From Pseudomonas fluorescens (GTDB lineage Bacteria; Pseudomonadota; Gammaproteobacteria; Pseudomonadales; Pseudomonadaceae): 64,000 nt of DNA. Under the pieces are notes generated by a model. The model had not been told where the DNA came from. It saw nothing but the letters and a program-made list of their open reading frames with translations, and ran no database searches. The number at the start of each line of letters is the position of its first letter. Positions within the stretch are counted from its first letter, which is position 1. The DNA is taken from NCBI RefSeq assembly GCF_000968015.1, contig NZ_LACH01000001.1, forward strand, positions 1 through 64,000. The letters are read 5' to 3'. Shown in pieces: positions 49,006 to 57,829 of the stretch. Position numbers and translations under genes: made by a program.

Positions 49006-50694
49006 TTATTTGCCGGTAATCATCGGCAGGTTCAGACCCTGCTCCTTGGCGCAGTCGATCGCGATCTGGTAACCCGCATCGGCGTGACGCATGACACCGG
49101 TAGCCGGGTCGTTGTGCAGGACGCGAGCGATACGCTCGGCCGCTTCGTCAGTACCGTCGCAGACGATTACCATGCCCGAGTGCTGGGAGAAGCCCATGCC
49201 GACGCCGCCGCCGTGGTGCAGGGAAACCCAGGTCGCGCCGCTCGCGGTGTTGAGCAGAGCGTTGAGCAGTGGCCAGTCGGACACGGCATCGGAACCGTCC
49301 TGCATCGATTCGGTTTCGCGGTTCGGGCTGGCGACCGAACCGGAGTCCAGGTGGTCGCGACCGATCACGATTGGCGCGGACAATTCACCGCTGCGAACCA
49401 TTTCGTTGAACGCCAGACCGAGCTTGGCGCGCAGGCCCAGGCCAACCCAGCAGATACGTGCCGGCAGACCCTGGAAGCTGATGCGCTCGCGCGCCATGTC
49501 CAGCCAGTTGTGCAGGTGGGCATCGTCCGGGATCAGTTCTTTGACCTTGGCGTCGGTTTTGTAGATGTCTTCGGCGTTGCCCGACAGTGCAGCCCAACGG
49601 AATGGACCGATACCGCGGCAGAACAGCGGACGGATGTAAGCGGGTACGAAGCCAGGGAAGTCGAATGCGTTTTCGACGCCTTCTTCTTGGGCCATCTGAC
49701 GGATGTTGTTGCCGTAGTCGAAGGTCGGAATGCCCATCTTCTGGAATTCGAGCATCGCTTTAACGTGCACGGCCATCGATTGCTTGGCGGCTTTGACCAC
49801 GGCAGCAGGCTCGGTCTTGGCGCGAGCGCGGTACTCTTCCCAGGTCCAGCCGGCCGGCAGGTAACCGTTGAGTGGGTCGTGGGCGCTGGTCTGGTCGGTG
49901 ACCATGTCCGGGCGCACGCCACGCTTGACCAGTTCCGGCAGGATTTCAGCCGCGTTACCCAGCAGGGCGATGGAAATCGCTTTGCCTTCCTTGGTGTATT
50001 TGGCGATACGTGCCAGAGCGTCGTCGAGGTCGGTGGCTTGCTCATCGACGTAACGGCTGTTCAAACGGAAATCGATGCTGACCTGCTGGCATTCGATGTT
50101 CAGCGAGCAAGCGCCGGCCAGGGTCGCGGCCAGTGGCTGAGCGCCGCCCATGCCGCCGAGGCCTGCGGTCAGGACCCAACGACCTTTCAGGTCATCGTTG
50201 TAGTGCTGGCGACCGGCTTCCACGAAAGTTTCGTAGGTGCCTTGAACGATGCCCTGGCTGCCGATGTAGATCCAGCTGCCGGCGGTCATCTGGCCGTACA
50301 TGGCCAGGCCTTTGGCGTCGAGTTCGTTGAAGTGTTCCCAGCTCGCCCAGTGTGGCACCAGGTTGGAGTTGGCGATCAGTACGCGCGGGGCATTGCTGTG
50401 GGTCTTGAACACGCCGACCGGCTTACCGGATTGCACCAGCAGGGTCTCGTCGTCATTCAGGTTGGTCAGGCTTTCGACGATCTTGTCGTAGCATTCCCAG
50501 TTACGCGCCGCACGGCCGATACCACCGTAAACCACCAGTTCTTTAGGGTTCTCGGCGACTTCCGGGTCGAGGTTGTTCATCAGCATGCGCAGCGGCGCTT
50601 CGGTCAGCCAGCTTTTGGCGGTCAGCTTGTTACCGCGAGCGGCACGAATTTCAACGTCACGAAACTTAGTAGGTTTCTGGGTATTGTCAGTCAC
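49006..50694 (-). CDS. hutU: Urocanate hydratase
   Basis: This 562-residue NAD-dependent enzyme hydrates urocanate to imidazolone propionate. NAD-binding [19 protein letters not shown] and the catalytic region [12 protein letters not shown] are present. Start is GTG at 50694 with GAGGAGTC six bases away. The first gene of the large catabolic transcript, it is preceded by a sigma-54 promoter and HutC box and by a 142-base leader. The leader contains a 9-base complement of the ribosome site. Confidence 0.96.
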   Translation of the reverse strand: MTDNTQKPTKFRDVEIRAARGNKLTAKSWLTEAPLRMLMNNLDPEVAENPKELVVYGGIGRAARNWECYDKIVESLTNLNDDETLLVQSGKPVGVFKTHSNAPRVLIANSNLVPHWASWEHFNELDAKGLAMYGQMTAGSWIYIGSQGIVQGTYETFVEAGRQHYNDDLKGRWVLTAGLGGMGGAQPLAATLAGACSLNIECQQVSIDFRLNSRYVDEQATDLDDALARIAKYTKEGKAISIALLGNAAEILPELVKRGVRPDMVTDQTSAHDPLNGYLPAGWTWEEYRARAKTEPAAVVKAAKQSMAVHVKAMLEFQKMGIPTFDYGNNIRQMAQEEGVENAFDFPGFVPAYIRPLFCRGIGPFRWAALSGNAEDIYKTDAKVKELIPDDAHLHNWLDMARERISFQGLPARICWVGLGLRAKLGLAFNEMVRSGELSAPIVIGRDHLDSGSVASPNRETESMQDGSDAVSDWPLLNALLNTASGATWVSLHHGGGVGMGFSQHSGMVIVCDGTDEAAERIARVLHNDPATGVMRHADAGYQIAIDCAKEQGLNLPMITGK

Positions 50695-50699
50695 GAAAA

Positions 50700-50800
50700 A
50701 GACTCCTCAGCGATCAATCCAAACCAACCCTGGCGGTGGGTAAGCCAGCCTGTGCGCGTCAAAGCGACACAAGCGAATCAGTGGACGTTGCGAGGAGTCT
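50700..50800 (-). promoter_or_regulatory. Ribosome-site sequestration helix candidate in the hutU leader
   Basis: In the transcript AGACTCCTC (50800-50792) is exactly complementary to GAGGAGTCT (50708-50700), which contains the hutU Shine-Dalgarno sequence. The two sites are 83 bases apart. Confidence 0.4.
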
Positions 50801-50825
50801 CGATCGACTCATACGCATACGTCTT

Positions 50826-50844
50826 TACTTGTACATACAAGCAT
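50826..50844 (-). promoter_or_regulatory. HutC operator before hutU
   Basis: On the minus strand ATGCTTGTATGTACAAGTA holds CTTGTA and TACAAG arms (TGTA-N2-TACA core), the known HutC-box form. It covers the predicted transcription start of the adjacent sigma-54 promoter. Confidence 0.88.
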
Positions 50845-50845
50845 A

Positions 50846-50861
50846 TGCAATCAAGCGGCCA
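50846..50861 (-). promoter_or_regulatory. Sigma-54 promoter of hutU
   Basis: On the minus strand TGGCCGCTTGATTGCA has GG and GC exactly ten bases apart and a full TTGCA -12 box. It predicts a start near 50836. The CbrAB/NtrBC systems act on such promoters for hut genes. Confidence 0.8.
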
Positions 50862-51050
50862 ACTTGCTGGATGAGTGTTCAAGAAAAGTTTTGAAAGGGC
50901 TGGAAGGCGCCTGAATCAAGGGTTCTGGCAAAGATGAAATTTTTCGGGGGGATTTTGCGAGGGGTGTGACTGCTGTTACCTGAACGTGGTTTTGCGCCAC
51001 GCTGGGGCGTTCGGTAACAAGTTGGTGCGCAATGGGGAACGTTGGAACGC
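50862..51050. other. Gene-free region upstream of the hutU promoter
   Basis: About 190 bases between the sigma-54 promoter and a REP doublet. Enhancer-binding sites (CbrB, NtrC) are expected here. I see no clear palindromic site. Confidence 0.35.
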
Positions 51051-51145
51051 AAAAAGATCGCAGCCTCGTTTCACTCGACAGCTCCTACTGGAGAATGGCG
51101 TTCATCCTGTAGGAGCTGTCGAGTGAAACGAGGCTGCGATCTTTT
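51051..51145. repeat. Second-family REP doublet near hutD
   Basis: AAAAGATCGCAGCCTCGTTTCACTCGACAGCTCCTAC and its exact inverse (51109-51145) flank about 20 bases. This is the most symmetrical of the three copies of this family. Confidence 0.9.
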
Positions 51146-51157
51146 AAGAACGTTGAA

Positions 51158-51727
51158 TCAGCGTGCGATCAGTTCGATCACGCAGCACGGTCCATTGCTG
51201 GAGACTTCCAGCAGGCCGACGTTACCGTCGAGTTGCAGGCAATCATGGCGACCGAGTTGTGCGGCACTGTTACCGACCTTCACTTCAAGCTCGTCGGTGA
51301 CACTAAACACCAACACAGTCCCGGCCGAGCTGAAAAACCGTTGCCCGCCGTCCAGCCACTGCAATCGCGCGTTATAACGCTGCGGCGCATAAATCAAATT
51401 GAAGTCGCGAATCGGCCCACCGAGCAATGTGCAGGAAACCTGGCTCTCGCCGCTGAAGGCAAACGGGTCCAGCGGTAACAGTGGCTTTGTGTCCTGGCCA
51501 TCAACCCGCAAGGTCATGCCGTCGCCTTGCAGGACAGTGATCACTCGCTCATAGCCGGCGAATGTCGAGAAGCCGCCCGACTCGCCGATGTCGGCAATCG
51601 ACAGACGCCAGCCGAAACCCTCAAGGCCGGCGCCTCCATCACGGGTGATTTCTTCAGTGCTGCCGCCGCCGTTTTTCCATGGCATGCGTGGGTAATCAAC
51701 GGCGCGTAAAACCTTCAACTCACTCAT
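51158..51727 (-). CDS. hutD: HutD family protein (bicupin)
   Basis: This 189-residue protein has a double beta-barrel cupin fold, with LKVLRAVDYPRMPWKNGGGSTEEI at the N terminus. HutD proteins are tied to hut operons and have been proposed as governors that limit the upper level of hut activity, but the ligand is not certain (formimino-glutamate or urocanate have been suggested). It follows hutC by 10 bases. Confidence 0.88.
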   Translation of the reverse strand: MSELKVLRAVDYPRMPWKNGGGSTEEITRDGGAGLEGFGWRLSIADIGESGGFSTFAGYERVITVLQGDGMTLRVDGQDTKPLLPLDPFAFSGESQVSCTLLGGPIRDFNLIYAPQRYNARLQWLDGGQRFFSSAGTVLVFSVTDELEVKVGNSAAQLGRHDCLQLDGNVGLLEVSSNGPCCVIELIAR

Positions 51728-51737
51728 TTATGGCTCT

Positions 51738-52487
51738 CTATTTATGGAACCGCCCTTCCAGACGATGACGGGAACCGGGGTGGATCAAACGGGCGGCGGT
51801 CACTGGCTGACGGCCGGACCAGGTGCGGCGACGAATCAGCAGGCACGGCTCGCCCTTTTCAATCTGCAGCAACTTGCACTCGCTGGCCTCGGCCAGAATC
51901 GCCTCGACCACGTGCTCGCCTTCGGTCAGCGGCGCGACCTGGTTCAGATAGGCGTATGGCGTTTGCAGGGTGAAGTCCTGCTTGAGGTAGTCCGGCGCCA
52001 CCAGCGCGTTGACGAAACGGTCTTCGATTTGCACTGGAATATCATTTTCGAAATGCACGATCAGCGAGTGAAAGACTTTCTGGCCTTCGCGCATGTCCAG
52101 CGCCAGTGCCCGCTCGGAACCGGCAGCCTCTTCTTCGAGGGTGATGACCTTGCAGGTGTGGCGATGGCCACGGGAGGCGATTTCGTCGGCGATGTTGTGG
52201 ACTTCAAACAGCGCGGACTGACTTTTCGGCTCGGCGACGAACGTGCCGACACCCTGCATGCGCACCAGCAGACCGTCGGCGGTCATCTCGCGCAGGGCGC
52301 GGTTGATGGTCATGCGGCTGAAACCCAGCTGGTTGACCAGCTCGCTTTCCGACGGAACGCGGTAGTGCGGCGGCCAGTTTCCACTGTCGATTTGCTGGGT
52401 GATCATCTGTTTGACGCGGGCGTACAAGGGCGCCGGACTGTCGCCCATGTGTGCGGCCAACGGAGAGACTGCAGGCGGAGTCGGCAC
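51738..52487 (-). CDS. hutC: Histidine utilisation repressor HutC (GntR family)
   Basis: This 249-residue regulator has an N-terminal winged helix (LYARVKQMITQQIDSGNWPPHYRVPSESELVNQLGFSRMTINRALREM) and a C-terminal UTRA ligand domain. Urocanate is the known inducer. It acts at TGTA-N2-TACA sites before hutU and in the hutC-hutF gap, and so also regulates itself. Start codon usage is ordinary and hutD follows directly. Confidence 0.94.
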   Translation of the reverse strand: MPTPPAVSPLAAHMGDSPAPLYARVKQMITQQIDSGNWPPHYRVPSESELVNQLGFSRMTINRALREMTADGLLVRMQGVGTFVAEPKSQSALFEVHNIADEIASRGHRHTCKVITLEEEAAGSERALALDMREGQKVFHSLIVHFENDIPVQIEDRFVNALVAPDYLKQDFTLQTPYAYLNQVAPLTEGEHVVEAILAEASECKLLQIEKGEPCLLIRRRTWSGRQPVTAARLIHPGSRHRLEGRFHK

Positions 52488-52552
52488 GGTTAATCCTTGT
52501 TCATTTGGTAGAGGTTGCTAGCTTGCCGGAGTTTACCGAGCAGGCAAACGTC

Positions 52553-52568
52553 TGTATATGTATATACA
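52553..52568 (+). promoter_or_regulatory. HutC operator in the hutC-hutF gap
   Basis: TGTATATGTATATACA has 7-base arms (TGTATAT, ATATACA) and contains TGTA-TA-TACA. It is placed 27 bases before hutF and 66 before hutC, so it can control both. Confidence 0.75.
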
Positions 52569-52594
52569 AATAACACACGATGGGGTGCTGAACC

Positions 52595-53959
52595 ATGTCC
52601 GCCTTCTTTGCCGAACGCGCGCTGCTGCCTAGTGGATGGGCCAATAATGTACGTCTTGAGGTCAGCGCCGATGGCGTATTGACCCATATCCAGGCCGATT
52701 CCAATGCAGATGGCGCCGAACGGCTAAGCGGTCCGCTGCTGCCGGGTATGCCGAATTTACACTCCCACGCCTTCCAGCGCGCCATGGCCGGGCTGGCGGA
52801 AGTGGCGGGTAATCCGAATGACAGTTTCTGGACCTGGCGCGATTTGATGTATCGCCTCGTCGGAAAAATCAGCCCGGATCAACTCGGCGTCATCGCCCGT
52901 CAGCTGTACATCGAAATGCTCAAGGCCGGTTACACCTCGGTCGCGGAATTTCACTACGTGCACCACGACACCAACGGCCAGCCATACGCGGACCCGGCCG
53001 AACTGGCGCTACGCATCAGCCAGGCCGCCAGTTCCGCCGGGATCGGCCTGACCCTGCTGCCGGTGCTCTACAGCCATTCCGGTTTCGGCGGCCAGGCCCC
53101 GAACGACGGTCAGCGCCGCTTTATCAACAGCACCGAAAACTACCTCAAGCTTCAGTCGCGCTTGCAGCCGATCCTGGCGCAGCAACCGGCGCAGTCGTTG
53201 GGTTTGTGTTTCCACTCGTTGCGCGCGGTAACACCGCAGCAGATCAGCGAAGTGCTGGCGGCCAGCGACAAGCAGTGCCCGGTGCACATCCACATCGCCG
53301 AGCAGCAGAAGGAAGTCGATGACTGCCTGAGCTGGAGTGGCCGCCGTCCGCTGCAATGGCTGTACGAAAACACCGAGGTCGATCAGCGCTGGTGCCTTGT
53401 TCACGCAACCCACGCCAACCCGGAAGAAGTCACGCTGATGGCCAAGAGTCGCGCCATCGCTGGCTTGTGCCTGACCACCGAAGCCAACCTCGGCGACGGG
53501 ATTTTCCCGGCGGTGGATTTCCTCGCTCAGGGCGGGCGCATGGGCATCGGTTCCGACAGCCATGTGTCATTGAGCGTGGTGGAAGAATTGCGTTGGCTGG
53601 AATACGGCCAGCGTCTGCGCGACCAACGGCGTAATCGTTTGTATGGCGCGGATCAGCCGATGGTTGGCCGCACGCTGTACGACGCTGCGCTGGATGGCGG
53701 GGCTCAGGCGTTGGGTCAGCCGATTGGTGCGCTGGAAGTTGGCAATCGTGCGGATTGGCTGGTGCTGGATGGCAACGATCCGTACCTGGCGACGGCCAGT
53801 GGCGACGGAATTCTCAATCGTTGGCTGTTCGCCGGCGGTGATCGTCAGGTGCGGGATGTGCTGGTCAATGGCCAGTGGGTTGTGCGCGACGGGCGTCATG
53901 CCAGGGAAGAAGAAAGCAATCGGGCGTTCACCCAAGTCCTGCGAGATCTGTTGGGCTAA
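52595..53959 (+). CDS. hutF: Formimidoylglutamate deiminase
   Basis: This 454-residue amidohydrolase converts N-formimino-L-glutamate to N-formylglutamate and ammonia, the first branch enzyme of the five-step route. Metal-binding motifs are LHSHAFQRAM, HIHIAEQQKEV and GSDSHVSLS. It is the only rightward hut gene, divergent from hutC. A REP doublet follows it. Confidence 0.96.
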   Translation: MSAFFAERALLPSGWANNVRLEVSADGVLTHIQADSNADGAERLSGPLLPGMPNLHSHAFQRAMAGLAEVAGNPNDSFWTWRDLMYRLVGKISPDQLGVIARQLYIEMLKAGYTSVAEFHYVHHDTNGQPYADPAELALRISQAASSAGIGLTLLPVLYSHSGFGGQAPNDGQRRFINSTENYLKLQSRLQPILAQQPAQSLGLCFHSLRAVTPQQISEVLAASDKQCPVHIHIAEQQKEVDDCLSWSGRRPLQWLYENTEVDQRWCLVHATHANPEEVTLMAKSRAIAGLCLTTEANLGDGIFPAVDFLAQGGRMGIGSDSHVSLSVVEELRWLEYGQRLRDQRRNRLYGADQPMVGRTLYDAALDGGAQALGQPIGALEVGNRADWLVLDGNDPYLATASGDGILNRWLFAGGDRQVRDVLVNGQWVVRDGRHAREEESNRAFTQVLRDLLG

Positions 53960-53969
53960 CGCAAAAAAC

Positions 53970-54060
53970 TGTGGGAGCGAGCTTGCTCGCGATGGGGCCA
54001 TCAGCCTCAACAATGATGTTGACTGATAGACCGCCATCGCGAGCAAGCTCACTCCCACAT
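53970..54060. repeat. REP doublet between hutF and the lipocalin gene
   Basis: TGTGGGAGCGAGCTTGCTCGCGA and TCGCGAGCAAGCTCACTCCC bracket a spacer with ATGTTGACTGATAGACCGCC. It lies between convergent genes. Confidence 0.9.
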
Positions 54061-54077
54061 TTGTTCTCTACTAGCCG

Positions 54078-54647
54078 TCAGTCCGAGGTCTTGGCCATCT
54101 GCGTATCGGTCGCGCGCCAGATCAGCCGCGTAGTGTCGTAGCCCTGCTGACGCGCCTTGCTCAGCAGTTCCTCACGCACTACACCATTGACCGTCGGGGT
54201 CCGTGACAGCAGCCATAGATACTTGCGGCTCGGATCGCCAACAATGGCGGTCTTGTAGTCATCGCTGACATACAACACCCAGTACTCGCCCTTCGCCGCA
54301 CCCGGAATCAGCCGCGAAAACCAGGTATCGAACTCGACCCATAGCTTGTCGGTTTTGCCCGGTTCCTGTGGCCAGGCCACGCCTTTGGCCTCTTCCCATT
54401 GCCAGTCAGCCGTCAGGCAGCGATTGAGCACCAACACCTTGCCGTCAGGCTTGAGCGTGTAATGGGCTTCGGATTGCGCGCAGTTGCGCTGGAAATACAT
54501 CGGCAGACGAGCCAACTCGTACCAGGTCCCTTGGTACTTCTTGAGATTGACGCTATTGGCAGTTTTCGGTGCCAATGGATCTACGCCGGAAGTGGCGCAG
54601 CCGGCCAATACCAGGCCGGCAAAAAGGAGTATCAATAACCGCTTCAT
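54078..54647 (-). CDS. blc: Outer-membrane lipocalin lipoprotein
   Basis: This 189-residue lipoprotein has a lipobox LAGC (Cys at about residue 17). The lipocalin motif GTWYELARLPMYFQRNC and the later WVLYVSDDYKTAIVGDPSRKYLWLLSRTP form the eight-stranded barrel. It probably stores or transports lysophospholipid or other lipid ligands at the outer membrane under stress. It lies 31 bases after the small lipoprotein gene and is likely in the same transcript. Confidence 0.92.
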   Translation of the reverse strand: MKRLLILLFAGLVLAGCATSGVDPLAPKTANSVNLKKYQGTWYELARLPMYFQRNCAQSEAHYTLKPDGKVLVLNRCLTADWQWEEAKGVAWPQEPGKTDKLWVEFDTWFSRLIPGAAKGEYWVLYVSDDYKTAIVGDPSRKYLWLLSRTPTVNGVVREELLSKARQQGYDTTRLIWRATDTQMAKTSD

Positions 54648-54678
54648 TGTTTTTCTCCCGTGGGCGTGTAGCCCCGGT

Positions 54679-54933
54679 TTACTTCAGGCCTTGGCCGGAA
54701 AACATCAGTACTTTGTCACCGGCGTACTGCACGCTGATAAAGCTGTTCTTGTCACCCCATGTGCAACTGGACATGCCGAGCGCGCCCGAGCAATCGGCGG
54801 GTTTGCCCAGCAAGGTTTCTACTTCGGCCTTGGGCATGCCTGACGACAGCTTCGAATAGTTTTCCTGATTAACCTTGCTGCACGCAGCCAACAACACGCA
54901 GAACGAAAGCAGGGCAATAGAACGCAGCGACAT
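54679..54933 (-). CDS. Small SmpA/DUF3862-type lipoprotein
   Basis: This 84-residue lipoprotein has the signal MSLRSIALLSFCVLLAAC (lipobox LAAC). The mature part NYSKLSSGMPKAEVETLLGKPADCSG has the GM...EVxxLLGxP motif of the SmpA/BLIP-like fold and a Cys pair in GALGMSSCTWGD. Probably an envelope protein. Function not known. Confidence 0.8.
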   Translation of the reverse strand: MSLRSIALLSFCVLLAACSKVNQENYSKLSSGMPKAEVETLLGKPADCSGALGMSSCTWGDKNSFISVQYAGDKVLMFSGQGLK

Positions 54934-55195
54934 GGTGTAGCTCCTGGGGCGAAGGGGAATGGCATGGCTGCCAAGCTGAAGCTTAGAAGAGAAAACCCCT
55001 TTCTGGTTCCCTGGTCGGCCGGCTATTTATCAGGCCGCTCGTCTGCCTTTTTTCGAAAAATCAGCAACTTTCTTTCGCTATTGAGTATTTCGTCGGTTTT
55101 CGCAAAAGCCGCCTAATCTTTGGCGCCAGCTGGTCGACATAAAAGCAACGCAAGACGCCCTTTTTGATTAGCCCCCCTCCGCGGTAGCTCATTTA

Positions 55196-57088
55196 ATGAC
55201 CAGAAACATGAAGTTCAGCCACAAGATCTTGTTGGCTGCCGCCCTTGTGGTGGCCGTTGCATTCGCTTGTTTCATCCTCTTCAACGACTACCGCCAGCGG
55301 CAAACCCTGCGCAGCAGTACCGAATCCTCGATGCAGGAACTCGGTAGCCTGACCACCAGCAACATCCAGACGTGGCTGGAAAGCCGCATTCAGTTGCTGC
55401 AATCACTGTCCCAGCAGATCGCCGTGGACGGCAGCGCCCCGGCCAACCTCAAGCGCGCCATTGACCTGCCGGCCTACACCAGTAATTTTCAGCTGAGCTA
55501 CTTTGGTGGCACCGATGGCGTGATGTTCTCGGTCCCGGCCGGCAATCGTGCCGCGGATTACGACCCTCGCGCCCGTGGCTGGTACAAGGCGGCCAACGGT
55601 GCGCAACAGACCATCGTCACCGAACCGTACATTGCCGCGTCATCGGGAAAACTGGTGATCACCGTCGCCACCCCAGTGAAACATCAGAATCAAATGATCG
55701 GCGTCGCTGGCGCAGACATTGACCTGTCCAGCGTCAGCGCAATCATCAACTTGCTGAACTTCGGCGGCCACGGCCACGCGTTCATCGTCAGTGCCGACGG
55801 CAAGATCCTGATCCACCCGGACAGCAAACTGGTGCTCAAGAGCCTGACCGACGCCTACCCGAACGGCGCGCCGAAAGTCAGCCCGGGCATGAAAGAAGTC
55901 GAACTCGACGGCAAGACCCAATTCATCTCCTTTACCCACATCAACGGTGTGCCTTCGGCAGACTGGTACGTGGCGCTGGTGCTGGATCAGGACACCGCGT
56001 TCTCGATGCTCAGCGAATTCCGCACCTCGGCGATCATCGCTATGGTCATTGCCGTAGTGATCATCATCGCGTTGCTGGGCATGCTGATCAGCTTCTTGAT
56101 GCAGCCGCTGTTGACCATGGGCCGCGCCATGCATGACATCGCCGAAGGTGAAGGTGACCTGACCAAACGCCTGACCATCCACGGCCAGGACGAATTCGGC
56201 GCTTTGGGCACCTCGTTCAACCGCTTTGTAGAGCGTATTCACACCTCGATTCGCGAAGTGTCCTCGGCCACCGGCCAGGTCAACGAAGTCGCCTTGCGTG
56301 TGGTTGCCGCGTCGAACTCGTCGATGTTCAACTCCGACCAGCAAGCCTCGCGCACCAGCAGCGTCGCCGCCGCTATCAACGAATTGGGCGCCGCCGCCCA
56401 AGAGATCGCCCAGAACGCCGCCCTCGCCTCTCAGCATTCGAGCGATGCTCGCGCATTGGCCGAGGACGGCCAGCAAGTCGTGGATAAAACCATCGCGGCG
56501 ATGCAGCAGCTCTCGGCGAAGATCAGCGATTCGTGCGGCAACATCGAAACGCTCAATAGCAACACCGTGAACATCGGGCAGATTCTGGAAGTGATCACCA
56601 GCATCTCCCAGCAGACCAACTTGCTGGCACTCAACGCCGCCATCGAAGCGGCCCGTGCCGGTGAAGCCGGTCGTGGTTTCGCCGTGGTGGCAGACGAAGT
56701 GCGTAACCTCGCGCACCGTACTCAGGATTCGGCGCAGCAAGTGCAGAAGATGATCGAGGAACTGCAAGTCGGCGCCCGGGAAGCCGTGATCACCATGACC
56801 GACAGCCAGCGCCAAAGCGAAAGCAGCGTCGGCATCGCCAACCAGGCGGGCGAACGTCTGGGCAGCGTGACTCAGCGTATCGGTGAGATCGACGGGATGA
56901 ACCAGTCGGTGGCCACGGCGACGGAAGAGCAGACGGCGGTGGTGGAGTCGATCAACGTCGACATCACCGAGATCAACACGCTGAACCAGGAAGGCGTGGA
57001 GAACTTACAGTCGACGTTGCGTGCGTGTTCAGACCTTGAGCAGCAGGCGGCGCGGCTTAAACAGTTGGTGGGTAGTTTCAGGATTTAA
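55196..57088 (+). CDS. dCACHE methyl-accepting chemotaxis protein, amino-acid type
   Basis: This 630-residue receptor is PctA-like. A membrane helix (about 12-30) is followed by a dCACHE domain (about 35-275). The residues Tyr122, Arg127, Trp129, Tyr130 (YDPRARGWY) and Asp174 (GADID) form the known amino-acid-binding signature, so the ligand is probably one or more amino acids. A second helix (about 280-302), HAMP and the signalling domain ([20 protein letters not shown]) follow. A start at the second Met (55208) is also possible. It is alone in its transcript. Confidence 0.9.
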   Translation: MTRNMKFSHKILLAAALVVAVAFACFILFNDYRQRQTLRSSTESSMQELGSLTTSNIQTWLESRIQLLQSLSQQIAVDGSAPANLKRAIDLPAYTSNFQLSYFGGTDGVMFSVPAGNRAADYDPRARGWYKAANGAQQTIVTEPYIAASSGKLVITVATPVKHQNQMIGVAGADIDLSSVSAIINLLNFGGHGHAFIVSADGKILIHPDSKLVLKSLTDAYPNGAPKVSPGMKEVELDGKTQFISFTHINGVPSADWYVALVLDQDTAFSMLSEFRTSAIIAMVIAVVIIIALLGMLISFLMQPLLTMGRAMHDIAEGEGDLTKRLTIHGQDEFGALGTSFNRFVERIHTSIREVSSATGQVNEVALRVVAASNSSMFNSDQQASRTSSVAAAINELGAAAQEIAQNAALASQHSSDARALAEDGQQVVDKTIAAMQQLSAKISDSCGNIETLNSNTVNIGQILEVITSISQQTNLLALNAAIEAARAGEAGRGFAVVADEVRNLAHRTQDSAQQVQKMIEELQVGAREAVITMTDSQRQSESSVGIANQAGERLGSVTQRIGEIDGMNQSVATATEEQTAVVESINVDITEINTLNQEGVENLQSTLRACSDLEQQAARLKQLVGSFRI

Positions 57089-57104
57089 GCCGCTCTCACT
57101 GGCC

Positions 57105-57200
57105 CCTTCGCGAGCAAGCTCGCTCCCACAGTGGATCTCTGTCGTGCACAAAATTTGTGTCCAACGGAGATCAAATGTGGGAGCGAGCTTGCTCGCGAAG
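57105..57200. repeat. REP doublet with GCACAAAATTTGTGTC spacer
   Basis: TTCGCGAGCAAGCTCGCTCCCACA and TGTGGGAGCGAGCTTGCTCGCGAA enclose a spacer with the palindrome-like CACAAAATTTGTG and flanking GATCTCTG/CGGAGATC. The spacer core is the inverse of that in the doublet at 26340. Confidence 0.88.
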
Positions 57201-57223
57201 GCGGCATCAGCCGCGATGAAGAT

Positions 57224-57826
57224 TCAGAACCTTGAACCAGGTCCCGAAAGAAACGCCAACTCCTCAGCCGTAGACTCCCTTCCCAACACCGCATTCCTGT
57301 GCGGAAACCGTCCAAACCGCGCAATCACCCGCTGATGTTTCTCGGCATAGCTCAGGTAATCGGTAAACAGTGCTCGATCAGCCTCCGGCTGTTGGGCAAC
57401 CAGATCGATGTACCGCGAAACCGCTTCGTTCTGCACCGCCAGATTCTCGCAATGCTCAAACACCAGGTAGATGAACACCCGATGGATCGGCCGCAACTGC
57501 CGATCGAAATCCGCAGCAATACCTTGCGCTACCAGTGCCTGAGCCCTGAGATCGCCTGAAAAGGATTTGGGAGTGTCACGAAAGATCATTCGTGGGAGTT
57601 GATCGAGTAACAGCACCAGAGCCAGCCAACCTTCGGGGCGTTGCGCCCATTCGGTCAATCCGCCGGCCAGTGCCTGCTCGACCCAGTCCCCGAAACGCGT
57701 GCGCGCTTCGAGGTCCTGGCTGTCGCGCTTGCCGAACCATAACTTGCCCTTCTCAGCCGCTATTTCGTTGGGGGATTCGAGCGTTCCGAACCACCATTCG
57801 AGCAACGGCTGCCAGGGCGCGGTCAT
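57224..57826 (-). CDS. DUF924 family protein
   Basis: This 200-residue helical protein shows LVLLLDQLPRMIFRDTPKSFSGDLRAQALVAQGIA and GRFPHRNAVLGRESTAEEL, typical of DUF924 (a TPR-like helical fold). It lies 3 bases after fbp and is probably co-transcribed. No function is established for the family. Confidence 0.85.
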   Translation of the reverse strand: MTAPWQPLLEWWFGTLESPNEIAAEKGKLWFGKRDSQDLEARTRFGDWVEQALAGGLTEWAQRPEGWLALVLLLDQLPRMIFRDTPKSFSGDLRAQALVAQGIAADFDRQLRPIHRVFIYLVFEHCENLAVQNEAVSRYIDLVAQQPEADRALFTDYLSYAEKHQRVIARFGRFPHRNAVLGRESTAEELAFLSGPGSRF

Positions 57827-57829
57827 GGT

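Noticed and set aside
46542..49019. Open frame of 825 codons on the plus strand
   Set aside because: It runs antisense across hutX and the permease gene and resembles no protein; it is a codon-bias shadow.
49084..50874. Open frame of 596 codons on the plus strand
   Set aside because: Antisense to hutU; composition is that of a shadow frame.
55021..55195. FliA promoter before the dCACHE receptor
   Set aside because: GCCGCCTAA occurs, but no TAAA-like -35 is found at the right distance.
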